Source of the DNA: Oscarella lobularis
Lineage: Eukaryota; Porifera; Homoscleromorpha; Homosclerophorida; Oscarellidae
DNA length: 64,000 nt
Assembly: GCF_947507565.1 (NCBI RefSeq)
Contig: NC_089179.1
Location: 1,488,001 to 1,552,000, forward strand
Direction of reading: 5' to 3'
This document shows, in pieces, positions 11,144 to 22,925 of this stretch. The notes under the pieces were generated by a model that did not search any database, was not told the DNA's origin, and was given only the letters and a program-made list of their open reading frames with translations. Numbering within the stretch: the stretch's first letter is position 1; each line of letters starts with the position of its first letter. Position numbers and translations under genes: made by a program.

Positions 11144-12359
11144 ATGTCGAACGACGGCCCTGTGTTCATCAGTTACACGGAAAATCCAGACGTCGATGCG
11201 GAAGAGAACGAACCGACGCGACGCGAAAAACGAGCGGAGCAGCGCCGACTTATTCGCGAGTTCGCCGAATTTCTCGTCGATAAGGGAATCGAGGTCGAGT
11301 ACGATCAAATGCTCGAAGGAACCGGACAGGATCCCGAGAATTGGATCCTCTGGACGAGCGAAATGATCAAACGAGCGCGATTCGTTCTCATGATTTGCAC
11401 GAGCAATTACATAAAATACCTCACGAGTTCGCAGCCGGACGAAATCAATTCCTACGGAACGTATCGGCCTTTGTACGAAGAGGGAAAAATCGTCTTTAGT
11501 ATGATGATGCAAAAATTGAAAAAATTCGTTCCGATTTTTTTGAATCGTCCCCGTCGATTGGAGCACGTGCCCATTGCACTGCAGGGAAGCAGCGTCTACG
11601 AGATTCGTTTGCCGGCGCAATTGGATCTCCATCGGCACGGGCCCTTGGAAGTTCTCTATGCAAGGCTCTCTGCACAGAATCCTTATAAAGCGCCTCCAAC
11701 GGGTAACATTGTGCGGCTTCAAGCGCCTAAACGTGAGGAGACGATTGGAATACAATATTCTCTTTTATTAATTAAAAAATGTCTTGTGTAGTTGGTTCTG
11801 TTCGTAGTTTGGGTGGCGGAAGATGCTTTGGAAGTCAAGAACCAGTACGAGGTAAACATGCAAATTAAAATTTTATTTTCAAGTGGATTCTAGAGATAGA
11901 GAAATGGAGGTTTTTGTTGTCGTTGTTGTTTCTTATGGAATTTTTCTGTTTGTCTTTCTAGTATCTGGACCGCTAATGTCGTCTGGTCCGACCCCTCAAC
12001 CTGCTGCCCCTGCTGCTACTTCTGCTGCTTCCTCCGTTGTCTCCCCAGCAACGAATCCGTGGAACAAATATGCCAACAGAAAAGTCAACGAGAATATGAT
12101 TACAAATGGAATTGGAGAACACATTGGTGTTTGGATGTCTATCGCGCGAAAATTGGGATTCTCCAACGGACAAATCGATAATTTGAAGCACGACCATCGG
12201 CTCGAAGGACAAGCAGAACAAGGCATGCAAATGCTTCTCAAGTGGCTCAAGGACAAAGGCAAAGACGCGACGGTGAAGGCCCTGATTGAGGGCCTGGAAA
12301 AAGCCAACCGGATGGACGTAGTAGAGCGCCTCGAAGAGTACATAAAGGAAGAAACATAA
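11144..12359 (+). CDS. SEFIR-Death domain adaptor
   Basis: Probable intracellular adaptor of an IL-17/Toll-like pathway. Exon 1 (11144-11732) encodes a SEFIR domain: it opens with PVFISYTENP, has REFAEFLVDKGIEVEYD, then W..WTSEMIKRARFVLMICTSNY, and ends with a box near VPIALQG. A short exon (11792-11851) and the start of exon 3 (from 11962) form a Ser/Pro/Ala-rich linker. A Death domain fills the C terminus (about 12090-12350; W..IARKLGFS..QI, EQGMQMLLKW). About 348 residues. Known SEFIR adaptors (Act1) lack a Death domain, and MyD88 pairs a Death domain with TIR in the opposite order. No transmembrane segment is seen. The Death domain closely resembles that at 39240-39480. Confidence 0.85.
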
Positions 12360-12490
12360 ATACTACATCGTGTGCGAGGGCGTGACAAGTTTATCCGGGC
12401 TCTATGTCGTAACCGTGAGGGATTCTCTACTTCATTCGATTCCGCTTTCGTCGCGTTCGCATTCCCTCGTTCGTCCGTACGTCGCTCGAC

Positions 12491-15320
12491 ATGGTTCGCT
12501 CGTCGAACGGATCTCGAAAGGTCCGTCGAGTCGTTTTCGTCGTCGAAAGTTACGCTATAATGGGCCTAACGTATCGAACGCTGCTACACGACTATCTTCT
12601 ACCGGCCGTAAAGTAAGACAATACAACGCAACATCCGTCATTTAGGCGGGGAAATCGACGAAATTCTTTCCGTAGCGTTCTATCGAAGTCGAGTCCCGGG
12701 GAAAAAGTCGAAGTGAAACTGGAATCCGATTCCCCGTCGTCGGGGGGATCCTCGTCGTGCGACGTCCAGTTTGTCTTGCTGCTCATCAATTCGAGTCCCA
12801 TGCGACCGTTCGTTTCGATCGGCGAGAATACGACCGATTCGACCGAATTCGCTCGCACTTTGGAACGGATCAGGTAAGAAGCCGTGTGCCGGAAAAAGAA
12901 CACTGCCCTTTGACGTCATCGTGACTCACTATCCCGCGGGGATTTTTTTCAGTTTCCGTGGGGGCGGTGCCGAAATGCACTGTCACGTAGCCGAAGGACT
13001 TGCCTTTGCATTGGACGTAAGGAATGTCGTAGAGAAAGTCTTCTATTTGAGTTCATTTGTTTTTAGATTTTTGACGAGCTTGGAAAAGAAGACAGCGATT
13101 CTGAGTAACTTTATATACATATTATTTATTTATTTATCTGTTACTGAACTGTGTCTTGTTAGTGGAGCGGAGAAGTATTGTGTCCTGGTGTCTCACAGCT
13201 CGCCCTATGATCTGCCGGCGTGTCAGAGCGAGTCCTACGCTGGGCTTGTGACAGACGAGCTAGCTCGTCTTCTTGCGGAGGTGAGATTTTTTACGTTCTC
13301 TCTATTGATGTGTTTGTTTGATGTGAGGTCTACTAGAGGGGAGTCAACCTTTCTGTGATTTCTCCTCGGAGAAATCCGTATTTGAGAGAAATCTTTAATC
13401 GGGTTTGAAAGAGACACGCATACAATTGGGATTCCTATTCGATGTATGCGTCATTTCAGGCTTGCGTTTCGGACGTCACGATATTGCCTGGTCGAGATTA
13501 TGCCAAAATGCCCAGCCACCTCGTTCTTCTCCAAGGCTTTGAATTGCCCGGTTAGAACAGAAAGCTTTGCATAGTTACTCGGCACACATATTCTCTCCTC
13601 AGAGGATAAAACCGCTCCTCCTCCTCCTGCTCCCTCTCCCGCTCCCGCTCCTCCTGCCCCTGCCCCTGCTCCTGTCCCTGCCCCTGCCCCTGCTCCTGCT
13701 CCTGCTCCTCCAACTTCACTCGCCGCATTTCCTACCATCAAAGCGGCACCAATTGAAGGACCGTCACTAGAAGGGCCTACAGTCATGCCACCGGTCACGC
13801 TGCCGCCGCTGCCACCGCCGGGTTAGGAGATGAGATAACGAGTTTAGATCCTTTTTTGAAGGTTTTTTTTGTGTAGTTCGTCCGCCTGTTACCAGAATGG
13901 TGCATATAGTTCTTCTTCTCGTTTGCGTACGTAGAGTCTTTGAATGCTGTTTTAGGCGAGGAGAATGGTCTGGTCTGGTCAAATTGAGTGGCACGAAAAC
14001 GTACGAAAGAAGAATTCGTCCAAATTGGATGATCTTATATGCGCATTTTTTTTCAGTCGCGAACGTCGACGGGGCAAATCGCTAAAATACCTCACAGCTT
14101 GTCTGTATCGATTGTGGCGGCCGAAGACTCTCCCATGTAAGAAGGAAAAGGCAGGGAACGTCGTTCAATGTTAGACACTTTATTTCTAGTCGTAATCCTG
14201 GCTGGCCCGATCGATTGCAGCTGATACTGGCACCAAAGCAAATCTTGGTTTGAGAGTGCTTTTTTAAATCTTCAACTGTTCTCAACTTTTATCCTTAGGA
14301 GCCTTTGATAGCAGCCGAACACAAGAAAGTCGAATTTCAGTTTCTTCAACCGGCGCAGAATTTGTATGAACATCTAGCGAGAAGGCCAGACGGACGACAA
14401 GAGGTGAAGTACACGGGGGCGGGCAGGAGTGTCTCATTTGACTCTATAATAATTAAGATTGGATTGATCACAACTCAAACGCCCGATATTCGTCTCATTC
14501 TGATGTTAATGGTAAAAATTGGAACTAAATTCGGAATTCTCGGCCTCATTCCAAACAACCAAGTACGTTAAGAAATTCACTACTCGTAGAACTCTTTTTT
14601 TTTATTTGATTCGTACAATGCTCTCTACCTAGCCTTGGGCCATGGGAATGCTAAAAGTAAAGACTCGATCGTTTTTTTATTGAGACGCAACGAATACTAG
14701 CCTCTTTGTTGCAGCGTTTGCAAGATCAAATGGTGATAGCAAAAGAGACGGCTCGTCTAATCGCCGCCAACAAAAGCAACAACCCCGTAATGGTGGCGGC
14801 GGCGGCGGCGGCGGCAGCGAATCGAACCATCGCGCAGCCCGTGCGATCGATGCAGCCGCCGCCGCCGCAACAGCCGCCGCAGCAGCATCACGCCGGGATA
14901 ACGGCGTCGACGCTCGCTGCAGCCGGCGGCAGTTACGGGCGAAACGTGATGACGATTCCAGGGGCGATTAGACCGCAGCGCTTTCTACGCCAGTCTTTGT
15001 CACAGCAACAGCAGCAGCAACAGCAGCAGCAGCAACAGCAAGCAAGGATGATGTTGCGGACGCACGTACAGCAGCAACAGCAGCAGCAACAGCAGCAACA
15101 GCAGCAACAGCAACAGCAGCAAGGCCCCATGCCTGGTCAGGGAGGCTCCGCCCCACTTCCGTGGTCAAACGAGCCCATGTCGTTGCTTGATATGCAGTCA
15201 GGCAGGGGGCAGGTGGGCGGTGGTGGACGCATGATGTCGTATGCGTCGCAGCAGCCGCAGCCGCAGCCGCAGCAGCACCCGCCTCAGCCGTCTGGTTTTG
15301 ACGACCTCTTTAACATGTAG
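12491..15320 (+). CDS. MED25: Mediator complex subunit 25
   Basis: Nuclear co-activator subunit that docks transcription activators. The N-terminal von Willebrand A module runs from RVVFVVESYAIMG..YRTLLHDYLLPAV, through FNGGEIDE and FRGGGAEMHCHVAEGLAFALD, to SHSSPYDLPACQSESYAG, RGVNLSVISPRRNPYLREIFN and PGRDYAKMPSHLVLLQGF. A Pro/Ala-rich linker (13610-13830) follows. The ACID/PTOV activator-binding barrel starts at VWSGQIEWHE (about 13968) and runs to MLMVKIGTKFGILGLIPNN (about 14565). The tail is a helix (LQRLQDQMVIAKETARLIAAN) followed by long Gln tracts. About 12 exons. The start is chosen because it directly precedes the VWA strand, as in other MED25 proteins. Confidence 0.9.
14998..15122. 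repeat. CAG/CAA repeat in MED25
   Basis: Two blocks of mixed CAG/CAA codons (15004-15040 and 15069-15121) encode polyglutamine in the MED25 tail, split by a Met/Arg-containing spacer. CAA interruptions would dampen slippage. Open frames on the opposite strand here (poly-Cys, poly-Ala/Val) are artefacts of the repeat. Confidence 0.9.
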
Positions 15321-15459
15321 TTTTAACATGTAGTAAGAAACGCGTGTGCGTTGCAATGTTGTCCTTGTTCTCCGTGTGTTTGTGCAGGCATGTTAATTGT
15401 ATTGATTACAGTACGCGAAGATCCCGTATTTCTCGTTCCGAGATAGATGGAGTCACGTG

Positions 15460-17365
15460 ATGGAGTCGAAAGAAGAGAAGGCTCTAGCCGAAGTACCGTA
15501 CAGCCAATCGCGTCTTGCTCTGTCTATAAGATCGGGTTCTCGTGTGCGCAGTTTAAGAAAAACGTGAGCGACATTCCTCTAAGTCGTCTCCCGGAGCACG
15601 ACGATAATTTCTTCTTACGATGGCTCAGAGGTCAGAGAGCGAATGCCAGTCTAGGGATTTTTTGTCAAATCGTTTCCTTAGCTCGAAATTTTAACCTCAA
15701 GAAGTCCGAGGACATGCTACGAAAAGTTGAAAATTGATTTCATATCGGTTCCGAAGAATTAGCTCGCCTCTCTTCTTTAGCATCTCGAATGCCGGAAAAA
15801 ATATCAAATAGACGACATATTAGATTGGAAAATTCCAACGGTTGGCTTTGGTCATTGTACCTCCTCCCATACTCTAAGTTCCTCGTTCAGGCGATCAAAG
15901 AATATTTTCCTGGTGGATGGTGTGGAGAAGATCGCGAAGGATCTCCAGTTGCATACTATCCCTTAGGAAAAGCTGATTTTCGAGGTACAGTAGCCAGCTT
16001 CAATAGTGGGTCAATTAATTAATTAATTAATTAATTAATTAATTTTAGGTATTTTGCATTCAGTGAAGCCATCTGTCATTATGAAATTGAATTGTTTGCG
16101 AGGCGAAATGGCACTGAATAAGTGCCGTGAACAGAGCCAACGAGTACGTTGAATCAAAAATAAGAACCTTCCTTGCCAATTCTTTCTTTTGTGACGTAGC
16201 TTGCGAAAAGTGTCGATGGTGTTGTTCTCATTTCGGACTTAGAAGGTCTAAATATTCGATCTCACCTATGGAAACCAAGTATGTATTCGTAATCTGATTA
16301 CAGTAGTGTTTCGCCATGTGTATATATCTTGTCCGCGCAGCTATTGACGTTATGACGGAGGTACACGCGTCTACTGACGGGCGTCTACTTGACGACTTTC
16401 TCTAGGCGTTTGCACTAATGGAGGCGAATTATCCTGAAGTGTTGAAACACGTCATTGTCGTCAATGGTAACTTATTGTGTTATATACCCTTATTTTGCTT
16501 TTTCTTTGCAGCGCCGAAAATATTTCCTATTTGCTTTGGCATCATCAAACCGCTTCTATCCGAACGCACGAAGCAGAGAATCAAGATTTTGGGTCGCAAC
16601 TGGCGGTCAGATTTGCTTGCATACATCTCTCCGGACCAACTAGTCAAACATTATGGCGGCACGCGTTGTGACTCGACAGGAGACCCCATGTGCAAAGAAA
16701 ATGTGCAATCATCAATAAGATCAAGGATTAGTATAAATAATCAATTAAATATTGTATATTAGATTTGCTATGGCGGAACCGTGCCAAGACATTTTTACGC
16801 GTCGGAATGCGGCGCTGTGAGCGGAATGACAGACGAAGTAAAACAGATCACAGTGGGACGAGGATCTTTTCATCTGATCGACGTGGAAGTCTCAGTTGCG
16901 GGTAGCGTTATCAGGTATATAGGAAGGGGCGCTTTAGGCAATGGGATAGCTATAGCACATGTCTTACATATACGAAGCTGGGAATACAAGACATCTGGTC
17001 ACGATATTGGATTCGGCTTGTACTTCAAGGGTCAAATAGATTCGACTGTCGCTATGACAATAGATGAGATGGATGAAATGGTGAGACGAGACGTCATAAT
17101 CAATAGATAATAAATACTATTTATTTATTCAGATTAAAATATCGCGCGAGGATTGCTTTCGGGTTCCCGTCGACGGAACGTTTCAGGCAATATTGGCTGG
17201 AACGTGTAAGTTGCATGAAAAAAATTAATTAATTAATTTTGACTACAGTATTGTGTCAATATTTTTCTAGATGTTTTATGTTTTGATAATCGGCACAGTT
17301 GGATCTTTTCCAAGACGCTTTTCTACGCAATACACGTTCACCCTCCGACGGACGACTTTTCCTAA
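15460..17365 (+). CDS. SEC14-like protein (CRAL-TRIO plus GOLD)
   Basis: Lipid-binding transfer protein like SEC14L1-4. The ATG at 15460 gives MESKEEKALAE, spliced to FKKNVSDIPLSRLPEHDDNFFLRWLR (CRAL-TRIO N). Next come NFNLKKSEDMLRK, KEYFPGGWCGEDREGSPV, an SDLEGLNIRSHLWKP block and the core MEANYPEVLKHVIVVN.APKIFPICFGIIKPLLSE, with WRSDLLAYISPDQLVKHYGG. The C-terminal GOLD part has CYGGTVPRHFYA, TVGRGSFHLIDVEV, HDIGFGLYF and a final CFDNRHSWIFSK. About 11 exons. An alternative ATG at 15447 is out of frame. Which vertebrate SEC14L it matches best cannot be told by eye. Confidence 0.9.
16013..16044. repeat. (TTAA)n microsatellite in SEC14-like intron
   Basis: Eight uninterrupted AATT units directly before an intron acceptor (ttttag). 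Shorter TTAATTAATTAA runs recur in other introns and spacers of the window, at about 4395, 8320, 10491, 17223 and 37990. Confidence 0.9.
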
Positions 17366-17446
17366 AACGAATTTCGATATATTCAGTGTACAAGAAATCC
17401 GGGACGCGAGCCTCTTAGCGCGCTGTTCGTTCACAGACTTCCCAAA

Positions 17447-18455
17447 ATGGAGGATCTCCTACAAAACAAGGACTTCGTTCAACTAGCAGCCTTGTGCGAG
17501 CAGAAAGAACTAGAAGTAAGTGCGCGTTTTTGCAGTCGACTAGACATCGCGGGAATCGAACCGTCTCCAGGCCCCAAACGGCATCACGACGGCGGACGTC
17601 TACGGAACGCTTCTAGCCGTCTATATATTACAAAACGAGCTGTAGGCATTTCGTTTCGTCGTCGCACTTGACTCTAATGTGATCGTCTCGTAGAAATTAC
17701 GCTCGGTTTCTGTGGAAACGCATACCGGACCAATTAAAAAAGGTCTCGGAAAAAATCCCACGCGTCGATTTGGTTAGGAAATCGGGGGTGGTTTTTTTTG
17801 CAGTCAAATAGCGAGCTCGGATCGCTGTGGAGCGTCGGGCAGAATCTGTGGAAAAGGGATTTTCCGGCGACGCACGCCGCACTCAAGCAGACGCCCTGGC
17901 CACCTCACCTAGAACCAATTGTTGATACGATGAGAGGTAAGTTCCTTTTGATGTAGATACAAGATATGTACATATATAATATCTGTACCTGGGGGATGCA
18001 CTTGTATGTAGATAGAAGATATGTGTCTCAGTGTTAGTTGAGCACCTTAGCGTGTAGAATGCATTTTCTTTCTTTATCTTACAGTGCAACTTCGGATGAG
18101 GATCTTAGCTCTCGTTGGTCAGGCATACGATGCTATTGGCATTGAGGATTTAGCTGTTCAGCTCAGTCTCAGTCCTTCAGACACTCTTCAAGGTTTGGAT
18201 AATAAGAGAAAAAGTGGTGTCTTTTTTTGAGTGAATCTCTTTCTGCTTGTAGAGGTGTCGAGACTGGGTTGGGCTGTAGACGGTAGTGGAAAGATAGTTA
18301 GGCCGAAGTCACAAAGTTAGTCAATTGGGCTTATGTTTTGGGCCTGTGATTAATCGCGAGTTTTCTGTGCAGTTTCTGACGCTTCTAGTGGGTTTTCCAA
18401 TCAGAAGAAACTGGAGAAAATGACCGAGTACGTTAGTTTCTTAGAGAACCAATAG
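17447..18455 (+). CDS. COPS8: COP9 signalosome subunit 8
   Basis: Small PCI-type subunit of the cullin-deneddylating COP9 complex. Exons encode MEDLLQNKDFVQLAALCEQKELE, then TTADVYGTLLAVYILQNEL, NYARFLWKRIPDQLKK, SNSELGSLWSVGQNLWKRDFP, MRILALVGQAYDAIGIEDLAVQLSLS, EVSRLGWAVDGSGKIVRPK and a last helix KKLEKMTEYVSFLENQ. The order and length (about 200 residues) match CSN8, including the NARYLWKRIP and winged-helix portions. Six or seven exons, one ending a few bases after an in-frame branch. It ends about 125 bases before the next plus-strand gene. Confidence 0.9.
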
Positions 18456-18579
18456 TTGAAAAACATTAAGCGAGAGGTATTTCGATATGAAACGATAGAC
18501 TGCTAAGTGTAGTTGTAATTACTTTTCGTGTGGCCACATGATGATGTTATCCGGGAACGTTACCCTTTGGCTTTTCGCG

Positions 18580-21144
18580 ATGATTTCGGCGAAAGGAAAG
18601 TGGAAAGAAGTGGCGATCAGCGGCGGGCAATTTAAGGAAGCCGATTTCGAGGGCTTGGTAGATATAAAAGAGCTCAGCGACTACGAGATCGTCAATTCGA
18701 CGCCAGAGAAGAAGAAGAAGGAGAAAAGCGTCGAGGAGAGAAAGAGAAAAGGAAAGAAACGAGCTCGAAAATCGAAATCGGACGAAATCGTACCACGCGA
18801 AGAGCCGAAAAGTGACGTCAAAAATCCGAAAAAACGGAAAACGAATATGGAGGCGTGGTCCGAACTGGACCTCCCAGACGTCATAATACAAGGATTGGAA
18901 GATAGCCAGTTTGCGAGTCCAACCCCAATCCAAGCGAAGGCAATACCTCCAGCGGTGAGAGACAGAAGAGACGTGGTGGGAGCAGCTGAAACGGTGACCG
19001 GCCAAAGTCAATAGAAAAATAACGGGATATTGATTAATTGATTTGCTTATAGGGGTCGGGCAAGACTCTTGCCTTCGGAATTCCACTTCTCTATCACATC
19101 TTGAGAATGAAGGAGACTGCGAAGGACGTTCGGCCACTGTACGCTTTGGTGTTGGCTCCAACTCGAGAGTTGGCTCTACAGGTGAAGAAACATCTCGTAG
19201 CTGTGGCCAAATACACGAGCATTCAGGTATACGATTCTAATAAGCGGGAATTTTTCTTTTTGATTTCTGATTTGTAGATTGTTGCCGTTGTCGGTGGAAT
19301 GGCCGCTCAGAAGCAAGAACGATTTCTGCAACGAGAACCGGAAATTGTCGTCGGAACACCGGGACGTCTATGGGAAATGATTGACATGGTGAGAAGAAAT
19401 AAAAGGGGGTGGGATGAGTCATGACAACGTCAATATTTAATCTCCTCCCAAAGGGCGATCCTCACTTGTCTAAAGTAGCTGATCTGCCTTTTCTGGTGAT
19501 CGACGAAGCAGACCGAATGGTCGAACAGGGGCACTTTGCTGAACTGGCAAATATACTCGACCGCCTTCCTCAACCAAAGTACAAAGCCTTATCCTTTATA
19601 CTTCTATTAATTAATAAGAGAAAAGTAGCAGAGGGAAGTCAGAACGACAGACGTTCGTTTTCTCGGCTACATTGACTCTTCCCAAGCGAATGAAAAAGAA
19701 GGCGTCGAAATCGTCGGCTCAAACGTTGGGTACTTTTGGTCCATCATAGCAAAGGTACTGTAGTATCACTTTGACTTTTTTTTAGATGAACTCATGAAGA
19801 AAGTTCGTCTCAGTTCGAATCCGTGCGTAATCGATTTGACTCAGAAACGCGGAACTGTAGAGACTCTCGTTGAAACGCGCATCACCTGCACCGAAGAGGA
19901 AAAGGCAAGATAAAGAGAGAAAAAAAACCAGAAGGGATCATTCACTTTCTCCTCAGGATGTCTATCTCTATTATTTCTTGCTGAATCATCCCGGACGAAC
20001 GCTCGTCTTTACGAACACCATCGATTGCATTCGTCGTCTTAAATCCCTTCTCGCTCTTCTGAAGCTCGACCCGTTGCCGCTTCACGCGGGAATGCAGCAG
20101 AGACAGCGACTCAAAAATCTCGACAGGCAATCTCCTTTCGATTTTCTGCATTCATTTTTATATATAAATTCCAATTTAGGTTTTCTTCGCGATCTAACGG
20201 TCTCCTTCTCGCCTCGGACGTCGCGGCGCGAGGTCTCGATATTCCCAATGTTGACCACGTGATTCACTATCAGATTCCAAAAAACGCCGATGTTTGTCAA
20301 ATTACGCCTTCTTTTTCTTTCTGCTCTATTTTGTTGGTTTTTTGTTAGTTGTACGTGCATCGGAGTGGTCGTACGGCTCGCGCAAGTGCCGACGGCATCA
20401 GCGTCATGCTTGTCGGCCCAAAGGATTTGCAGTTCTATCGAGGAATATGTAAGGTTCTCAATAGAGGTGCGTTTACCGTTCGTGATCTAGCTAGGCAATA
20501 ACAAGAACGCGTGTTTCTCATCGTCTAGACCGAGATCTTTCAACGTTTCCCGTGGATATGTCCTATTGGTTGGCCCTCAAAGAGAGGATTTCATTAGCTA
20601 AGAAAATTGATAAGGAGGAGTTGAGGTGGGGCAAGGAGATTTTGGATCATCGAACTAGTATTTTTTATTACACGTGTAGCGAGAGTCGGGTTCGAAGCAA
20701 GGATAGTTGGTTTCTGAAGACTGCCAAGGAAATGGACATAGATCTCGATGATGAAATGTAGCGGCTTTTTGCTCCTAGTATGTTTGTAAATTTTTCTTTA
20801 TTTTCAGAATGGAAAGCATGGAGGACAGACACGAAAAGTTATCAAAGAAACAGAAAGTGCAACTAAAGCAAATGAAAGGTACTGTATCTGTATAGTCTGT
20901 GGTATTGCAAATCTCTAATTTGAAGTCTTATAGCTCAGTTAGTTGAATTGCTAGAGAGAGATCTTCTACCGTTTGGGCACTCGGTGCATTTTCCCACAAG
21001 CAGTGCAAAACTGATCGACATAGGCTTACGCGGTAGAAATTTAGCAGAGGGATTATTCCAATTGTTTTTACACGTGATTTTCCAGGCCATGAAGCGATTT
21101 ATCGGAGCGCGATGAAGTCAGTGACAAGCAAGAAACGCAAATAA
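18580..21144 (+). CDS. DDX24: ATP-dependent RNA helicase DDX24
   Basis: DEAD-box helicase of ribosome assembly. The N terminus ([14 protein letters not shown], the DDX24 opening) is followed by a basic Lys/Arg/Glu stretch. The Q motif is [13 protein letters not shown] and motif I is AET-GSGKT across an intron. Then follow [10 protein letters not shown] (Ia), GTPGRLWEM (Ib), [10 protein letters not shown] (II), [15 protein letters not shown] (IV), [22 protein letters not shown] (V, split by an intron after NLDR) and [11 protein letters not shown] (VI). The C-terminal tail has [14 protein letters not shown] and a basic end (SKKRK). An in-frame ATG at 18538 is an alternative start. About 12 exons. 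The human protein has a longer insert between motifs Ia and II; here it is short. Confidence 0.92.
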
Positions 21145-21206
21145 TTTTGATTTAGGAAAAATCTATATGTTTATGCGGGACCACTGCGCTCGCGACCTCC
21201 CCGGAC

Positions 21207-22925
21207 ATGGTGTCGTTTCTGGCGTTCGTTGCGCCGTTTCTCGTCGCAGCGAGCGGATCTTTCGTCGCAGAGCCGAACGCCTATGACATTGGAACCTTCG
21301 ACGGTCGTATCGTCGCTTTCGGCGACCTAAACGGCGACAAGAGCACGGACGTCGTCCTCGCGAAGGGATCGCATCTAAACGTCGCCCTGTGGAGCCGCTC
21401 GACCAACGCGTTCGCGCTGGAAAACCCAATAGACGCGCAAGACGCTATCGAAACGATTCGCGGCGTCGAATTGGCCGATTTCGACGGCGACGATCGGCTC
21501 GACGCGCTCGCGTTCGGAAACGATCAATCGGTCGTCCTTTGGGGCGCACCTCCCGCCGCCGACGCAATCTTCGACGACGAAAGAACGCCAATCGACGCGT
21601 GCCGGTCGAACGAATCGCTCGTCATCGACTGGAACGGCGATCTCCTACCCGACATACGAACGACGAGCTGTTCGACCGGAAAACCTATCGTGCTCGCGAG
21701 CAATCCGAATCGAACGTTCACGCGGCTCGTCGCCGACGAAACGACGATAGACGTCGCTTCGTCGAGCTTCGTCGACTTGAACGGCGACTGCGTCGCCGAT
21801 TTTTGGTCGTCGACGTACAATCGTGCGCGAGCGCGAAACGTTTTCGTCGTGCGCGTTCGCGGGGCGTCGGCATGGCAACAGGCGAATAGGTTCGAGATTC
21901 CGTCCGATCGGGCCGTCGTTTCGCCGTCGTTCGCCGACGTCAATGCCGACGGTTCGATTGACGTCGTCGTCGTTGTCAACGGATCGACGGTCGTCGCCTA
22001 TCTCAATCGACCGCAGTCGTCGACTGATTGCGTGGCAATTGACGATTTTGGGTCGGCTTTCCGTCGTCATTGGATTGTTTTGGAGGCCGATTTCTCTTTC
22101 TCTCCTTGGATTCGAGTTGGCGATGTCAATTTGGATGCGTATCCAGATTTGTTGGTCGTGAGAGATCGCAAGGCAGTTCTTCTCATCAATACCGAATCGT
22201 CGTCGTCTTCGAAAGACAGAACGTTTGAGATGTATAAGGGCGCTCCTTTAGGCGTCGACGGGAGCGCGGAAGACGCGCTCTTCTTTGACTTGGAGGACGA
22301 TGGTATAATGGATATTTTGGTGGTGATTGCGGAAGGTGAAACGCGAACAACGATTCCTATTCTGAACCAGCTCTATTCCGATTCCGAGTTCCTGCGAGTC
22401 ACCGTTCTGTCAGGTTATTGTCCGGAGACGTCTGATTCGTGCGACGGTACTGGAAGTTCTCAGTTTGCTGTTCCCCAAATAGGTGCTCTGATCAAATTTT
22501 CTACGACGGGACCTCAAGGGGGTCGACTTGTTTCAGCTGCAGCTCACTCGTCGGTTTCTGGATCCTACGCGTGCGGGCTTCCTTACGTCGTATTCGGCTT
22601 ATCGCTGACTTCCAATTTTGTTGAGAAACTCAGCGTGGGAATTCCCTACGTGAATGGCTCTAAATTGCCGCTGTCTCGTACATGGAAGTCAATCATTCCG
22701 AATTCACATCTCTATATATTGTCGAAGCCGGGAGGCAAGCCAAGCGAGTGGAGAAACGTTCTCTATTTGACTCCAAGCAATAAGGTGTGGTACACGTTGG
22801 CCGTGTTTGCAGGTACCTGCCTTTTCTTTGGGATTACTGTGGGACTTTTGCACTGGCGGGAAAAGAGACAGGACGAGAGAGAGAAGCGGCAAGAGGCTCA
22901 TAAGTTTCATTTCGATGCAATGTAG
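21207..22925 (+). CDS. ITFG1: T-cell immunomodulatory protein homologue (ITFG1/LINKIN)
   Basis: Single-exon gene of 572 codons, type I membrane protein. It has a signal peptide (residues about 1-18), repeated FG-GAP/VCBS calcium-loop units of DxNGDxxxD type (FGDLNGDKSTD, FDGDDRLD, WNGDLLPD, LNGDCVADF, VNADGSID, VNLDAYPD), and an extracellular Cys-rich part (GYCPETSDSCDG). One transmembrane helix (about 527-549) and a short, highly charged cytosolic tail complete it. Length and order match animal ITFG1/TIP, a cell-adhesion and tubulin-linked protein. The lack of introns stands out beside intron-rich neighbours. It starts 62 bases after DDX24 ends, on the same strand. Confidence 0.93.
   Translation: MVSFLAFVAPFLVAASGSFVAEPNAYDIGTFDGRIVAFGDLNGDKSTDVVLAKGSHLNVALWSRSTNAFALENPIDAQDAIETIRGVELADFDGDDRLDALAFGNDQSVVLWGAPPAADAIFDDERTPIDACRSNESLVIDWNGDLLPDIRTTSCSTGKPIVLASNPNRTFTRLVADETTIDVASSSFVDLNGDCVADFWSSTYNRARARNVFVVRVRGASAWQQANRFEIPSDRAVVSPSFADVNADGSIDVVVVVNGSTVVAYLNRPQSSTDCVAIDDFGSAFRRHWIVLEADFSFSPWIRVGDVNLDAYPDLLVVRDRKAVLLINTESSSSSKDRTFEMYKGAPLGVDGSAEDALFFDLEDDGIMDILVVIAEGETRTTIPILNQLYSDSEFLRVTVLSGYCPETSDSCDGTGSSQFAVPQIGALIKFSTTGPQGGRLVSAAAHSSVSGSYACGLPYVVFGLSLTSNFVEKLSVGIPYVNGSKLPLSRTWKSIIPNSHLYILSKPGGKPSEWRNVLYLTPSNKVWYTLAVFAGTCLFFGITVGLLHWREKRQDEREKRQEAHKFHFDAM

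Noticed and set aside
14933-15168. Minus-strand open frames made of poly-Cys or poly-Ala/Val
   Set aside because: They are complements of the CAG/CAA repeat of MED25 and have no independent support.
17545-17580. tRNA B-box-like ggttcgattccc on the minus strand
   Set aside because: T-stem pairing fails and there is no acceptor or anticodon arm. It lies in a CSN8 exon/intron.
21389-22161. Long Arg-rich frames on both strands over ITFG1
   Set aside because: Shadows of the single ITFG1 exon, caused by its gac/gtc/cga-rich codon use.
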